DNA of 64,000 bases. It comes from Kuafuiihalomonas sp039024635. Its GTDB lineage: Bacteria > Myxococcota > Kuafuiibacteriia > Kuafuiibacteriales > Kuafuiibacteriaceae. Shown piece by piece: positions 11,872 to 19,883 of the stretch. Positions within the stretch are counted from its first letter, which is position 1, and the number at the start of each line of letters is the position of its first letter. Location of the stretch: assembly GCA_039024635.1 (NCBI GenBank), contig JBCCQA010000018.1:51326-115325 (forward strand), written 5' to 3'. Both the position numbers and the translations under genes were made by a program. The notes beneath the pieces are model-generated. The model had not been told where the DNA came from. It was given only the letters and a program-made list of their open reading frames with translations, and searched no databases.

Positions 11872-11896
11872 TTTCTTCGTGGTCTGGCCGTAGTTC
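11868..11896 (+). promoter_or_regulatory. Candidate rpmG promoter
   Basis: TTGATT (11868-11873), a 17-base spacer and TAGTTC (11891-11896) precede the rpmG ATG by 9 bases. The -10 half is poor by itself; it is listed because the geometry repeats at guaB, pspA and lysS. Confidence 0.3.
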
Positions 11897-11905
11897 CGCT
11901 CGACC

Positions 11906-12073
11906 ATGGCGAAGACCGGCCGAGAGCTCATCAAGCTGGAGTCCACAGCAGGCACCGGCACCTTCTACGTGACCGACAAGAATCGGCGAACGATGACCCA
12001 GAAGCTCGAGCTCAAGAAGTACGACCCCAAGATTCGGAAGCACGTGAAGTTCGTCGAGAAGAAGATCAAGTAG
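11906..12073 (+). CDS. rpmG: 50S ribosomal protein L33
   Basis: A 55-residue protein of normal L33 length, beginning [18 protein letters not shown] and containing [11 protein letters not shown] and KLELKKYDP, then ending in KKIK; these match bacterial L33 throughout. It has no cysteines, so it is the zinc-independent (C-minus) form. It lies alone between the SelD-like gene and the DUF58 operon rather than beside secE/nusG. No Shine-Dalgarno sequence precedes the ATG. A strong hairpin at 12121-12153 follows the stop by 47 bases and may terminate its transcript. Confidence 0.93.
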   Translation: MAKTGRELIKLESTAGTGTFYVTDKNRRTMTQKLELKKYDPKIRKHVKFVEKKIK

Positions 12074-12120
12074 CGTCACAGACCGTCGGCTCCGGCTAGG
12101 CCCGTCGGACCGGGTCGCTT

Positions 12121-12155
12121 AGGCTCGGAGGGTGCTGTCGCGCCTCCGAGCCTTT
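12121..12155 (+). terminator. 11-bp perfect hairpin, terminator-like, enclosing the annotated DUF58 start
   Basis: AGGCTCGGAGG (12121-12131) is exactly complementary to CCTCCGAGCCT (12143-12153) with an 11-base loop. TTT and a moderately T-rich stretch follow. It could be an intrinsic terminator for rpmG. The GGAGG in its left arm and the GTG in its loop are also the apparent ribosome site and start of the next gene, so it may instead act as a translational switch. Confidence 0.55.
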
Positions 12156-13343
12156 GTCGTTCGGGCCTTGGCCTGGACCCCGCTCAGCCTCCTTGGGCTG
12201 GGCGCCCTGCTCGGTAGCCTTCTCATCTTCCGCTTTTACGCATGGCCTAGAGAGGACCACGTGGCTCGTGTGGCCCTCGCCGCCATCAGCCTGGCGGTCC
12301 TTCAGAGCTCGATCGTGGTGTCTTGGGCTGCTTGGCGGACCCGCCGCTGGCTCCACGACCGGTCTACACCGCCCACGCCGATTCACATGCAGGCGGAGAG
12401 GGGCGAGGCGGAGGGCCTTCGGATGCCGCGCTTTGGTCACTGGCTCGGCGTTCGAATCGAGGCCGTCTGGACGGATGACCGGGTTCGAAGCAAGTGGAGG
12501 GACCGGGATGGCGACCGCCTGGAACGCCTTTCGGGACGCCGTCGGGGCCGCTGGTCTTCCGTGGAACGTCTTTTCTCTGTGGAGTCCGTCTTCGGCTTGG
12601 CCCGGGTGAGCTTTCGACACCGCGAGCGTCGTGAAATCCGGGTGACGCCTTGGTCCGGTCCCGGCCTCGAGCTTCCGGATCTTCTGGCGCTCAGCGCGGG
12701 AGAGGCCGTGTCCCAACCTTCGGGTCGGCCTTTGGGCGATCGGGTGGACATGCGGGCCTACTCGCCCGGCGACCCGCCTCGATGGCTCTTGTGGAAGGTC
12801 TTCGCCCGTACCGGCGAGCTCATGGTGCGGACGCCCGAGGCAGCTGGGGACCCCCAAGTGCGATGGGCACTGTACCTCGTCAACGCACCCGACGATGAAG
12901 CGGGGGCGGGGGTCGCGGCGGACTTGATACGAAGGGGCCGACTCGGGCGCGACTGGGCGTTCGGCTGCGATGCGCATCCTGGTCCGCTGGAGGACGAACT
13001 GGAAGCCCTGTCGGCCTTGGAGTCCTCAGCCGATACCGATCGGACGCCTGGCCAGGGATTGGGCCACTTCTTGTCGAAGCTTGGGGACGCGCGTTTGATC
13101 GTCCTCGCGCCTCCGACGCTCGGGGTATGGACGGACGCCCTACGGAGTCTCGCCTTGCGCACCAGTGCCGTCGTCTGGGTCGTGAGTGATGGACCGCAGA
13201 CCCAAAGGGCCGCCTGGTTCTACGAGCCTGAGGACTCGCCCCGGGTCTTGGCCCCACCCGAAGACCGGAATCGGATCCAGAGCGCTCTTGCGGGCCGTCC
13301 GCTGGCCTTTCTGAATCGACGAACGGGTCGGAGGGCGGCGTGA
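12132..13343 (+). CDS. DUF58 domain membrane protein
   Basis: 403 residues. Two hydrophobic segments (about 11-35 and 45-67) anchor a cytoplasmic DUF58 region; the signature RPLGDRVDMRAYSPGDPPRW followed by LLWKVFARTGELMVR (about residues 199-233) is the family hallmark. DUF58 proteins are typically encoded with MoxR ATPases and transglutaminase membrane proteins, exactly as here, and are thought to act in envelope assembly or stress tolerance, but no biochemical role is settled. The GTG start at 12132 is uncertain because the GGAGG abuts it with no spacing and both sit in a hairpin; a start further in cannot be excluded. The stop overlaps the next GTG by 4 bases. Confidence 0.85.
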   Translation: MLSRLRAFVVRALAWTPLSLLGLGALLGSLLIFRFYAWPREDHVARVALAAISLAVLQSSIVVSWAAWRTRRWLHDRSTPPTPIHMQAERGEAEGLRMPRFGHWLGVRIEAVWTDDRVRSKWRDRDGDRLERLSGRRRGRWSSVERLFSVESVFGLARVSFRHRERREIRVTPWSGPGLELPDLLALSAGEAVSQPSGRPLGDRVDMRAYSPGDPPRWLLWKVFARTGELMVRTPEAAGDPQVRWALYLVNAPDDEAGAGVAADLIRRGRLGRDWAFGCDAHPGPLEDELEALSALESSADTDRTPGQGLGHFLSKLGDARLIVLAPPTLGVWTDALRSLALRTSAVVWVVSDGPQTQRAAWFYEPEDSPRVLAPPEDRNRIQSALAGRPLAFLNRRTGRRAA

Positions 13344-15466
13344 AGAGAGGCTCCTTCTTTCGTGGGGTGTTCTTGGCCCTCAGCTGGGCGCTCTTCGCTT
13401 CGTCCTGGGTTCCGCTTCATGGTGTCATCGCGGCCTCCCTCGGGGGGCTTCTCGCCATCCCGCTGGCCCGAGCAAGCCGCCCCATTCGCAGTCACTGGGT
13501 TGCCATCATGGGGCTCGCGGCCCTCTTGCTCGGAGTGGCCAGCGCTGAACTCCTCGGTCGCTGGTCTTGGACTTCCGCCTTGTTCGGGCCCACGGCGGTC
13601 ATGCAGGGGGCCGATGTCCTGGCTCTTTTTGGTTTCGGCCTCGGCGCCGCGACCTTCCTCGAGGCCTGGGTCGGAGCTTCGAAGCGTTGGTTGTCGGGCC
13701 TGGGTGCTTTGGCCCAGGCCGCCATCATTACGTCGGCGGTCGCTTCGACCTTGTTGTCCCACCGGGACGGGATGATCGCCCGTCCTCTGGAGCTGTCCGA
13801 CTGGTTCTATACCCGCGGCGTCGATCCGGTGATCGCCTTCGCGGGGGTCGGTGCCTTGGCAGGTCTCTTGGTCCTCGGCGCTTGGCTGCGCACAGGATCG
13901 AAGGCTCAGGGCTCGGCGGCCCTCGCTCTTGCGCTTCTCTTCGTGGTCCTGGCCTTTGGGGTTTCGAGGCATTCCTCGGTGGCTGAGCTCTTGGAGCCGA
14001 CCGGTCCCGGACCGGCGGAGAAAAGGCAGGGCGGTCAGGCCAGAGAAGGAGGTGGCGGCGGTGACACCGAACCTCAGCCAGAGGACTACACCTCGCCTCG
14101 CAATCAGCGCTCGGTCGCGGTGGTCGTCTTTCATCGCGACGTTCAGCCCCTCGAAGGCTACTACTACTTTCGGTCGGGGGCCTTCTCACGCTTCAACGGC
14201 GTGCGCCTGGTGGAAGGCGGTCCTTACGGGGAAGAGGGCGCTGCACTCAGATTCCCGACCGAGGGCAGCGTCGTTCTCGACAAGAACGATGGCGCGGAGC
14301 TTCGGACGATGGTGGCCACCGACGTTGCCTATCTGGCCGACCTGGCGCGGCCCATCGGGCTGACCGACCCCATTGAATTCACGGCCCGACCGAACCCATC
14401 TCCGGTCCGATTCAGCCGCATGGTCCACGTCCTATCCGAACACCTCACCAGCTCGGCCGACGCCTTCTTCGATCGAAAGATGGGCGGGGCGGACTGGGAT
14501 GCCGACACCTGGCAGGTTTTCACGGAGGCGCCGGACGACCCCCGCTACGTGGAGCTCGCGGCTGAACTGGTGGCCGAGCTCCGCCCGGAGTTTCAGGAAG
14601 ATCCGTACGCCAAGGTGCTCATGCTGCGTGCCCACTTGGAAGAGACCACCACTTACTCCTTTCGCAAGCGCTACGACGGCGAGGACGATCCGACGGCGGC
14701 CTTCCTGTTTCCCGACGGCGGCGGTCGCCGGATCGGCTACTGCGTCCACAACGCCCACGCCGTCGCGCTGCTGGCCCGGTCACTGGGAATTCCGGCTCGC
14801 GTGAGTACGGGCTACGCGGTCCCGGCCCGGCGTCGGGGGCAGGGGTCGGCTCTGCTCATATCGGGTACCGACGCCCACGCCTGGGCTGAGATTCGTCTGA
14901 GAGGCGTAGGGTGGGTGCCGATCGAGGTCGTTCCAGAAGAAAGCGAGGTCGAGCCCAGGGAGCCGCCTCCGGTCGACCTGCAGCAGCTGCTCGGAGAGAT
15001 GGCCCGGGAGGAGGGTCGTTTCGAGCGGGCTCGGACCGGCCCATCCTGGGCATGGATGGTCTGGATCCCTCGTGGCCTATTGCTCCTGTTCTTGGCGCTC
15101 TTCGTCGCGGTTCTGGGCGTTCGGCTCGTTCGTCAGTGGGCGCCTCGATGGGCCCGGGCCGACAGGGAGCTCGGGCTGACCTACCGCGCGGTCCTCGACA
15201 ATCTGGCTTGCATGGGACATCGGCGAAGACGCGGCGAATCCTGGGAGGCTTTCGCGCGGCGGCTGGAGTCGGAGGTGCCCTCCTTGGCGCCGCTCACCCG
15301 ACGTTTCCTGGCTGCTGCGCTCTCGGAGCAAGGCCCACCTCGGAGTTCCGGCCCCAGACTGCAGCGAACGGCGCAGGACGTATGGGTCGAAGCTAGGGAA
15401 GCGGCCCCCACTTGGCGGCGCTGGATGGGTCTCTTGGAGATCTGGTGTTGGATGAAGGTGAGATGA
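13340..15466 (+). CDS. Transglutaminase-like (TgpA/DUF3488-type) integral membrane protein
   Basis: 708 residues from a GTG preceded by GGAGG. Five to six transmembrane helices fill residues 1-215, a large extracytoplasmic region follows, and a final helix (about 567-590, MVWIPRGLLLLFLALFVAVL) leads to a cytoplasmic tail, the TgpA layout. The transglutaminase core has the nucleophile in GYCVHNAHAVALLARSLGIP and the His in DAHAWAEI. The third triad position, normally Asp in a GWxPxDPTP motif, reads GWVPIEVVP, so Asp appears replaced by Glu. The substrate is unknown; TgpA of Pseudomonas aeruginosa is essential and peptidoglycan-related. It overlaps both neighbours by 4 bases in the DUF58-transglutaminase-MoxR order. 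Confidence 0.87.
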   Translation: MKRGSFFRGVFLALSWALFASSWVPLHGVIAASLGGLLAIPLARASRPIRSHWVAIMGLAALLLGVASAELLGRWSWTSALFGPTAVMQGADVLALFGFGLGAATFLEAWVGASKRWLSGLGALAQAAIITSAVASTLLSHRDGMIARPLELSDWFYTRGVDPVIAFAGVGALAGLLVLGAWLRTGSKAQGSAALALALLFVVLAFGVSRHSSVAELLEPTGPGPAEKRQGGQAREGGGGGDTEPQPEDYTSPRNQRSVAVVVFHRDVQPLEGYYYFRSGAFSRFNGVRLVEGGPYGEEGAALRFPTEGSVVLDKNDGAELRTMVATDVAYLADLARPIGLTDPIEFTARPNPSPVRFSRMVHVLSEHLTSSADAFFDRKMGGADWDADTWQVFTEAPDDPRYVELAAELVAELRPEFQEDPYAKVLMLRAHLEETTTYSFRKRYDGEDDPTAAFLFPDGGGRRIGYCVHNAHAVALLARSLGIPARVSTGYAVPARRRGQGSALLISGTDAHAWAEIRLRGVGWVPIEVVPEESEVEPREPPPVDLQQLLGEMAREEGRFERARTGPSWAWMVWIPRGLLLLFLALFVAVLGVRLVRQWAPRWARADRELGLTYRAVLDNLACMGHRRRRGESWEAFARRLESEVPSLAPLTRRFLAAALSEQGPPRSSGPRLQRTAQDVWVEAREAAPTWRRWMGLLEIWCWMKVR

Positions 15467-16455
15467 GTCTGAACGAGTGGGAAATCGGCGAAGCCGAAGA
15501 CATATTCGCGCGCTTGCGGGCGCGACTTCGGTCGGCGGTCATCGGTCGAGATGCGGTGATCGACCTCGTGCTGGTGGCCCTGGTGGCCGACGGCCACGTG
15601 CTTCTGGAGGACTTCCCGGGCTCCGGGAAGACGACCCTGGCTAAGGCGCTCGGCGAAGCCATCGTCGACGACCAGCCGTCTCCCAAGGACATACGTGGGT
15701 TCCGGAGGATTCAGTTCACCCCCGACCTGCTTCCTTCGGATGTGACGGGGACCAGCGTCTTCTCGCGAGAAGAGTCGACCTTCCATTTTCGACCGGGCCC
15801 GATTTTCGCCCACGTGTTGTTGGCCGACGAGATCAACCGAACGTCGCCCAAGGTTCAGGCCGCCTTGTTGGAAGCGATGGCGGAGAAGCAGGTGACGGTG
15901 GACGACGCTACTCGGCCCCTGGACGAGGTCTTCTTCGTCATGGCCACTCAGAACCCGCTCGACCTGGCCGGGACCTATCCCCTGCCTGTGGCCCAGCTCG
16001 ATCGCTTTCTCTTCAAGATTCGGATGACCCATCTCGATCCGGCGTCGGAGATGGAGGTCTTGCGGAGCATCGAAGAGCGGCGCCGCGGACCCACGGTCGA
16101 CCCCGTACCTCGGAGCAGCGTGATCACGTTGCGAGAGCGAGCCGACAAGGTGTTCGTGCACGAAGCGATTCACGAGGCTCTCGTCGATTGCGCACAACGC
16201 CTGCGAAGCGACGAAAGAACCCTTCAGGGCGTTTCGACCCGAAGCCTGGTCCTGGCCGTTCCCGCTCTCAAGGCCCGTGCGCTGATGCAGGGCCGTAGCC
16301 ATGTTCAAAGCGAGGATCTCGAGCTGCTCCTCCCCTACGTCTTTGGGCATCGCATGGAGACGGCGGGCGGTGTGCAGCTCGAAGAGGTCCTGAACGACGC
16401 CCTGGCGCCAGCGCTGGAGAGGCTGGCTCGACGGACACTGATGGAGGCTTCTTGA
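15463..16455 (+). CDS. moxR: MoxR family AAA+ ATPase
   Basis: 330 residues from the ATG in the ATGA overlap at 15463 (MSLNEWEIGEAED); a longer frame starting at 15412 would overlap the upstream gene by 55 bases and is less likely. Walker A is DFPGSGKTTLAKAL, Walker B is HVLLADEINR, sensor 1 is MATQNP, and the MoxR-specific GTYPLPVAQLDRFLFK follows. The C-terminal AAA lid is present. MoxR proteins act as chaperone-like ATPases on partners with DUF58 or VWA domains, here the adjacent DUF58 and transglutaminase proteins. There is an AAGGTGAG ribosome site just upstream. Confidence 0.93.
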   Translation: MSLNEWEIGEAEDIFARLRARLRSAVIGRDAVIDLVLVALVADGHVLLEDFPGSGKTTLAKALGEAIVDDQPSPKDIRGFRRIQFTPDLLPSDVTGTSVFSREESTFHFRPGPIFAHVLLADEINRTSPKVQAALLEAMAEKQVTVDDATRPLDEVFFVMATQNPLDLAGTYPLPVAQLDRFLFKIRMTHLDPASEMEVLRSIEERRRGPTVDPVPRSSVITLRERADKVFVHEAIHEALVDCAQRLRSDERTLQGVSTRSLVLAVPALKARALMQGRSHVQSEDLELLLPYVFGHRMETAGGVQLEEVLNDALAPALERLARRTLMEAS

Positions 16456-18428
16456 GCCTCATCCTCGTCCTCTTGCTCGGGCAGCCTCTCGACCTCGAAG
16501 GGCGAGATCCGTCGGTACCGGGGAGCGACTGGGCCAGGGGCGAGCCTTCCTTGGCCGTCGACTGCGCCGGTGCCGAGTTCTTCGGCGGATCCACGCTGGA
16601 GCAAGCAGGCTACTGCAGGCTCGAGGAAGGGAGCTTTGCGTCCTTGCGGCGACTGGCGGACCGCGCCTTGGCCCAGCAAGAAGAATCGGTTCGGGCGCAC
16701 TACTTGATGGGCATGTCCTTGCACCTGGGCGAGGGGAACCTTCCGAAGGCCCGCTACCATCTACAGCGGGCCGAGGCCCTGTTCACAGAGAGACATGGGA
16801 GGCTACCAGGTCCGGAGCTCCAGCCGCTGCTGCGACTGATCCTTCTGGAGCGAATCCATGTTCACGGCGAAATGGATGACCACGACGGCAAGATCAGGGC
16901 TGTCGACGAACTGAGGGACCGTACCGGAATCGACTACGCGCCGCTCAAGGCTTGGCCTCTGATGAAGCTGGAGCGTTTCGAAGAAGCCCGGGCGGTGGCG
17001 AGGGCCGGCATAGAAAGTGAACGAGACTTTCTCCAGTCGGTGGGCCGCACGGCCCTGTGCGCCATCGAGAGCGAGCAGCGAAATCGTGAAGCGGCCTATG
17101 CGGCCTGTCGGGCTTCCGCGCTCCCCTGGGAGCACGACGAGTCGGACGGCGCGGTGGAGATGACGAACGCGGGCGCGGCGGCGGAAGAGCTGATGCGGTT
17201 CGACGAAGCCGAGCGCCTGTATCTGGAGGCAGCTCGTCGCCCCCCCGAGGGTTCCGTTAGTCCCTACGGCAGGCTGACGAGCCTGTATCTTCGACAGGCC
17301 CGGATCGTCGAGGCCATCGCATCCCTGGCCGAGGTCGGACCTTATCGGCGCCGACGCCCTGGAGCTCAGTATGCCCAGCAGGACGACGCGGAGACCGAGC
17401 TCATCCTCGCTACCGTCCTGATTGTGGCCGGTCGCTTGTGGGAGGCGGAGCGTCGGACCGACCGCGCCTTGCAGCGGCCGGACCGCAAGGGGACCTCGTC
17501 CGCCGCTTCCGATCAGTCCCTGGGCGGTGCCGCGATCATTGACCGGGCGGCCAAGCTCGCCCTGGCCGCGGCCCAAGAAGAGGAAGCGGCCATCCGAGGT
17601 TGGTCTCGGTCGGGCTTCGAAGCGCGGGCGACGGCTTTGTCACTGCGTTGGGGCGCTTGGCGGGCCAGCCGGGTGGCGCGGAACGTGCTGAACCGACCCG
17701 AGCGGCTCTTCACGACCTTTCGGCCCGAGGTCCCAGGTTCCGTCGAGGGTCCCGAGTGGTTGGACTTCGATGCGGTGGACATCGTCGGACCGGGTGTAGC
17801 GCTGCGGGCCCTCAGCCAATCCGAGGCAGAAGAAACGCTGGACCCAAAGCTGGCAGCCCCCGTGTTCGCGCTTTTCCGGGCCGAAGCCCACGCCCTTCGA
17901 GGGGAATGGGGCCTGGCCGGACAGTGGGCCGCGGAGGCGGAGACGAGCCTTCCGGTCGGCCTGGCCCTCATGCGGGCACGGGCCTCCTTGCGAAGGGCCC
18001 AGGCGGCCGAAGCGGCTGGCCAGTGGGCTCAAGCCCGCCGGGCCCATGTCCAGGTGCTGTCCACGGACCCCTCTCTGTACCGACGCCTGGACGTCCGGCT
18101 TCCCGTGATGGTGGCGGCTCGGCCGGAGCTGCGGGAAGTGGCGTCGAGACTCGATGCGTCTCCTCGCTTCCAGACCGTCGCTTGGGGATTCGAAATGGAG
18201 CTGACTAGGATGGGCTGGTTGCTGCGCTCACCGGGCGGCGGGCTCATCCGCAAGGGGACTTGGGGAGAGGCCCAAACACCGGTCGAGATGAGCCTTCACC
18301 TTCACGATCGGCTCTTGGCCGCCCAGCTTCGGCTCGATCAGACCGGAATCCGAAGTTTGGACGGCATGGTCGGACCCAGTTTCGATGCCGACCAGGTCTT
18401 GGAGCGACTGCTTCGGCCCCGTCCCTGA
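16452..18428 (+). CDS. Exported TPR-like repeat protein, unknown function
   Basis: 658 residues from a TTG start (16452) supported by GGAGG four bases upstream and by a 4-base overlap with moxR. The N-terminus MSLILVLLLGQPLDLEG is a short, weak signal sequence. The rest is Ala/Glu/Arg/Leu-rich helical repeat protein resembling tetratricopeptide repeats: ESVRAHYLMGMSLHLGEGN, ERFEEARAVARAGIE, RFDEAERLYLEAARR, and a C-terminal stretch with WGLAGQWAAEAETS. Repeats are divergent and no enzyme motif is seen. Its place in the DUF58/MoxR operon suggests a periplasmic scaffold, comparable in position to the TPR-containing BatB/BatE-type proteins of aerotolerance operons; that is inference. Confidence 0.7.
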   Translation: MSLILVLLLGQPLDLEGRDPSVPGSDWARGEPSLAVDCAGAEFFGGSTLEQAGYCRLEEGSFASLRRLADRALAQQEESVRAHYLMGMSLHLGEGNLPKARYHLQRAEALFTERHGRLPGPELQPLLRLILLERIHVHGEMDDHDGKIRAVDELRDRTGIDYAPLKAWPLMKLERFEEARAVARAGIESERDFLQSVGRTALCAIESEQRNREAAYAACRASALPWEHDESDGAVEMTNAGAAAEELMRFDEAERLYLEAARRPPEGSVSPYGRLTSLYLRQARIVEAIASLAEVGPYRRRRPGAQYAQQDDAETELILATVLIVAGRLWEAERRTDRALQRPDRKGTSSAASDQSLGGAAIIDRAAKLALAAAQEEEAAIRGWSRSGFEARATALSLRWGAWRASRVARNVLNRPERLFTTFRPEVPGSVEGPEWLDFDAVDIVGPGVALRALSQSEAEETLDPKLAAPVFALFRAEAHALRGEWGLAGQWAAEAETSLPVGLALMRARASLRRAQAAEAAGQWAQARRAHVQVLSTDPSLYRRLDVRLPVMVAARPELREVASRLDASPRFQTVAWGFEMELTRMGWLLRSPGGGLIRKGTWGEAQTPVEMSLHLHDRLLAAQLRLDQTGIRSLDGMVGPSFDADQVLERLLRPRP

Positions 18429-18478
18429 GCCGAGCGGCAGGCCTTGTCAGCAGCTTCGGGGTCGGTCACACAGGCGGC

Positions 18479-19258
18479 ATGAGAAGGCTTGCGACCATCT
18501 TGCTCTTCACCACTGCCTGCGGGGCTTCTACCCAGGAGGTCCAGCAGAAGTTGGACGCTCAGCTCCAGGGCTGGAACGCTCAGCTGGATAGAGCCCAGGC
18601 CGAGATCACCCGGCAGAATCAGGTCATCGCGGGCCTGGAGTCCAAGGTGCAGGAGATGGGCGGAGATTTAGCCCAGGTCCGTGAAGAGTTGGGTCAGCGG
18701 GCGACGCAGCTCGCATCGACCAAGACCAAACTGGCCGCGACCACGGTCGAGGTGGAGCAGCTCCGTAAGCTTCGCGCTCGGGCAGAGGCAGAGAAGGCCC
18801 AGTTCAAAGCGCTGACGGAGAAGTTCCAAGCCATGATCGACGCAGGACAGCTCTCGGTGGTCCGAAGGGATGGTCGGATGATGTTGAAGCTCCCCGACGA
18901 GATCCTGTTTCCTTCCGGTTCCCCCAATTTGAAGAAGGGCGGTACCGAGGCCCTCCGAGAGGTGGCCCGGGTGCTTCTCGAGGTCGGCGGAAACCGGGAG
19001 TACCTGGTGGCCGGCCACACGGACAATGTCCCCCTTCGGCGAGGCGCGCGCTTCAAGAACAACTGGTACCTCTCGACGGCCCGGGCCAACGCCGTCGTGC
19101 AGCTGATGATCGACGAAGGGGTGCCTTCGGAGCAGCTGGCTGCAGCCGGCTACGGCGAGCACGATCCCATCGCCTCCAACGAGACACCTGAGGGCCGTCA
19201 GCAGAATCGACGCCTGGAGATCATCTTGATGCCCGACTTGACGGCGCTGCAGCTGTGA
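18479..19258 (+). CDS. OmpA-like peptidoglycan-binding protein with coiled coil, probable lipoprotein
   Basis: 259 residues from the ATG giving MRRLATILLFTTACGAS; Cys14 after a hydrophobic stretch is a plausible but imperfect lipobox (TTAC). Residues about 17-110 are a predicted long coiled coil (QQKLDAQLQGWNAQLDRAQ onward). Residues about 120-250 are an OmpA/MotB domain: LPDEILFPSGS, VAGHTDNVPL, WYLSTARANAVVQLM and QQNRRLEIILMP, which carry the usual peptidoglycan-contact Asp and Arg positions. The layout resembles MotB-less Pal-like anchors found in deltaproteobacteria. It lies 50 bases after the TPR gene and overlaps the next lipoprotein gene by 4 bases. Confidence 0.87.
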   Translation: MRRLATILLFTTACGASTQEVQQKLDAQLQGWNAQLDRAQAEITRQNQVIAGLESKVQEMGGDLAQVREELGQRATQLASTKTKLAATTVEVEQLRKLRARAEAEKAQFKALTEKFQAMIDAGQLSVVRRDGRMMLKLPDEILFPSGSPNLKKGGTEALREVARVLLEVGGNREYLVAGHTDNVPLRRGARFKNNWYLSTARANAVVQLMIDEGVPSEQLAAAGYGEHDPIASNETPEGRQQNRRLEIILMPDLTALQL

Positions 19259-19803
19259 AGGCCTGGGGAATCGTCGCACTCCTGAGCGTCGGCTGTTTGC
19301 CGAACCCGCAGTCGGTCAAGGAACGTCGGGAGGGCTTCGACAGGAGCGGCCTGAACGAGTCCTTCATCCTTTCCGAGCTGCCCCAAGACGTGGCGCCGGT
19401 AGGCACGATCTTCGAGGGTGCCATCGAGCTGGTGGGCACGCGAATCGATCCGCCCGAGCCTCGTCCGGGCCAAGCCATCCGGGTCGAGTACTTTTGGCGG
19501 GTGCTCCGGCCCTTTGCCCGCGACATGAAGGTCTTCATCCATGGAGATGCGCTGGAGGGGGACGCGCGGAGGATCCACGGCGACCATTGGCCGGCGGAAG
19601 GGCGCTACCCGACCGGTGTTTGGCAGGCGGGCGAGATCATCCGGGACCCTTTCACCCTTCGCGTGCCGTCGGACTACGGACCTCCCAAGCTCGGGCTCTA
19701 TTCAGGCCTGTATCGAGGCAAGGACCGGCTCGACATCACAGAAAAAGGGAGGGTAAACGCGAGCGCAGACGACCGGGCGCTCGCGGTCGAAATTCGTTTC
19801 TAG
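19255..19803 (+). CDS. Small lipoprotein with a beta-sandwich-like domain
   Basis: 182 residues from a GTG overlapping the previous TGA. The signal sequence MKAWGIVALLSVGC has a good lipobox (SVGC, Cys14). The body has the pattern PRPGQAIRVEYFWRVLRP, MKVFIHGD, YPTGVWQAGEIIRDPFTLRVP and YGPPKLGLYSGLY, which resembles the immunoglobulin-like beta-sandwich segments attached to some bacterial membrane glycosyltransferases. No enzymatic motif is seen. It ends the envelope operon; function unknown. Confidence 0.7.
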   Translation: MKAWGIVALLSVGCLPNPQSVKERREGFDRSGLNESFILSELPQDVAPVGTIFEGAIELVGTRIDPPEPRPGQAIRVEYFWRVLRPFARDMKVFIHGDALEGDARRIHGDHWPAEGRYPTGVWQAGEIIRDPFTLRVPSDYGPPKLGLYSGLYRGKDRLDITEKGRVNASADDRALAVEIRF

Positions 19804-19842
19804 GCCCATTGCAGATCGCTGGCGCGGCGCGTTAGCCTCGAT

Positions 19843-19873
19843 TGACTCGTCATTCAACGACCATAACGAGTCA
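19843..19873 (+). promoter_or_regulatory. 8-bp inverted repeat upstream of the acyl-CoA dehydrogenase gene
   Basis: TGACTCGT (19843-19850) and ACGAGTCA (19866-19873) are exact inverted copies 15 bases apart; the match extends to 10 bases with one mismatch. The left arm overlaps a TTGACT that could be a -35 box, and the right arm touches the AGGAGAGA ribosome site. It may be a repressor operator for a fatty-acid-responsive regulator or an RNA hairpin. Confidence 0.45.
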
Positions 19874-19883
19874 GGAGAGAGCC

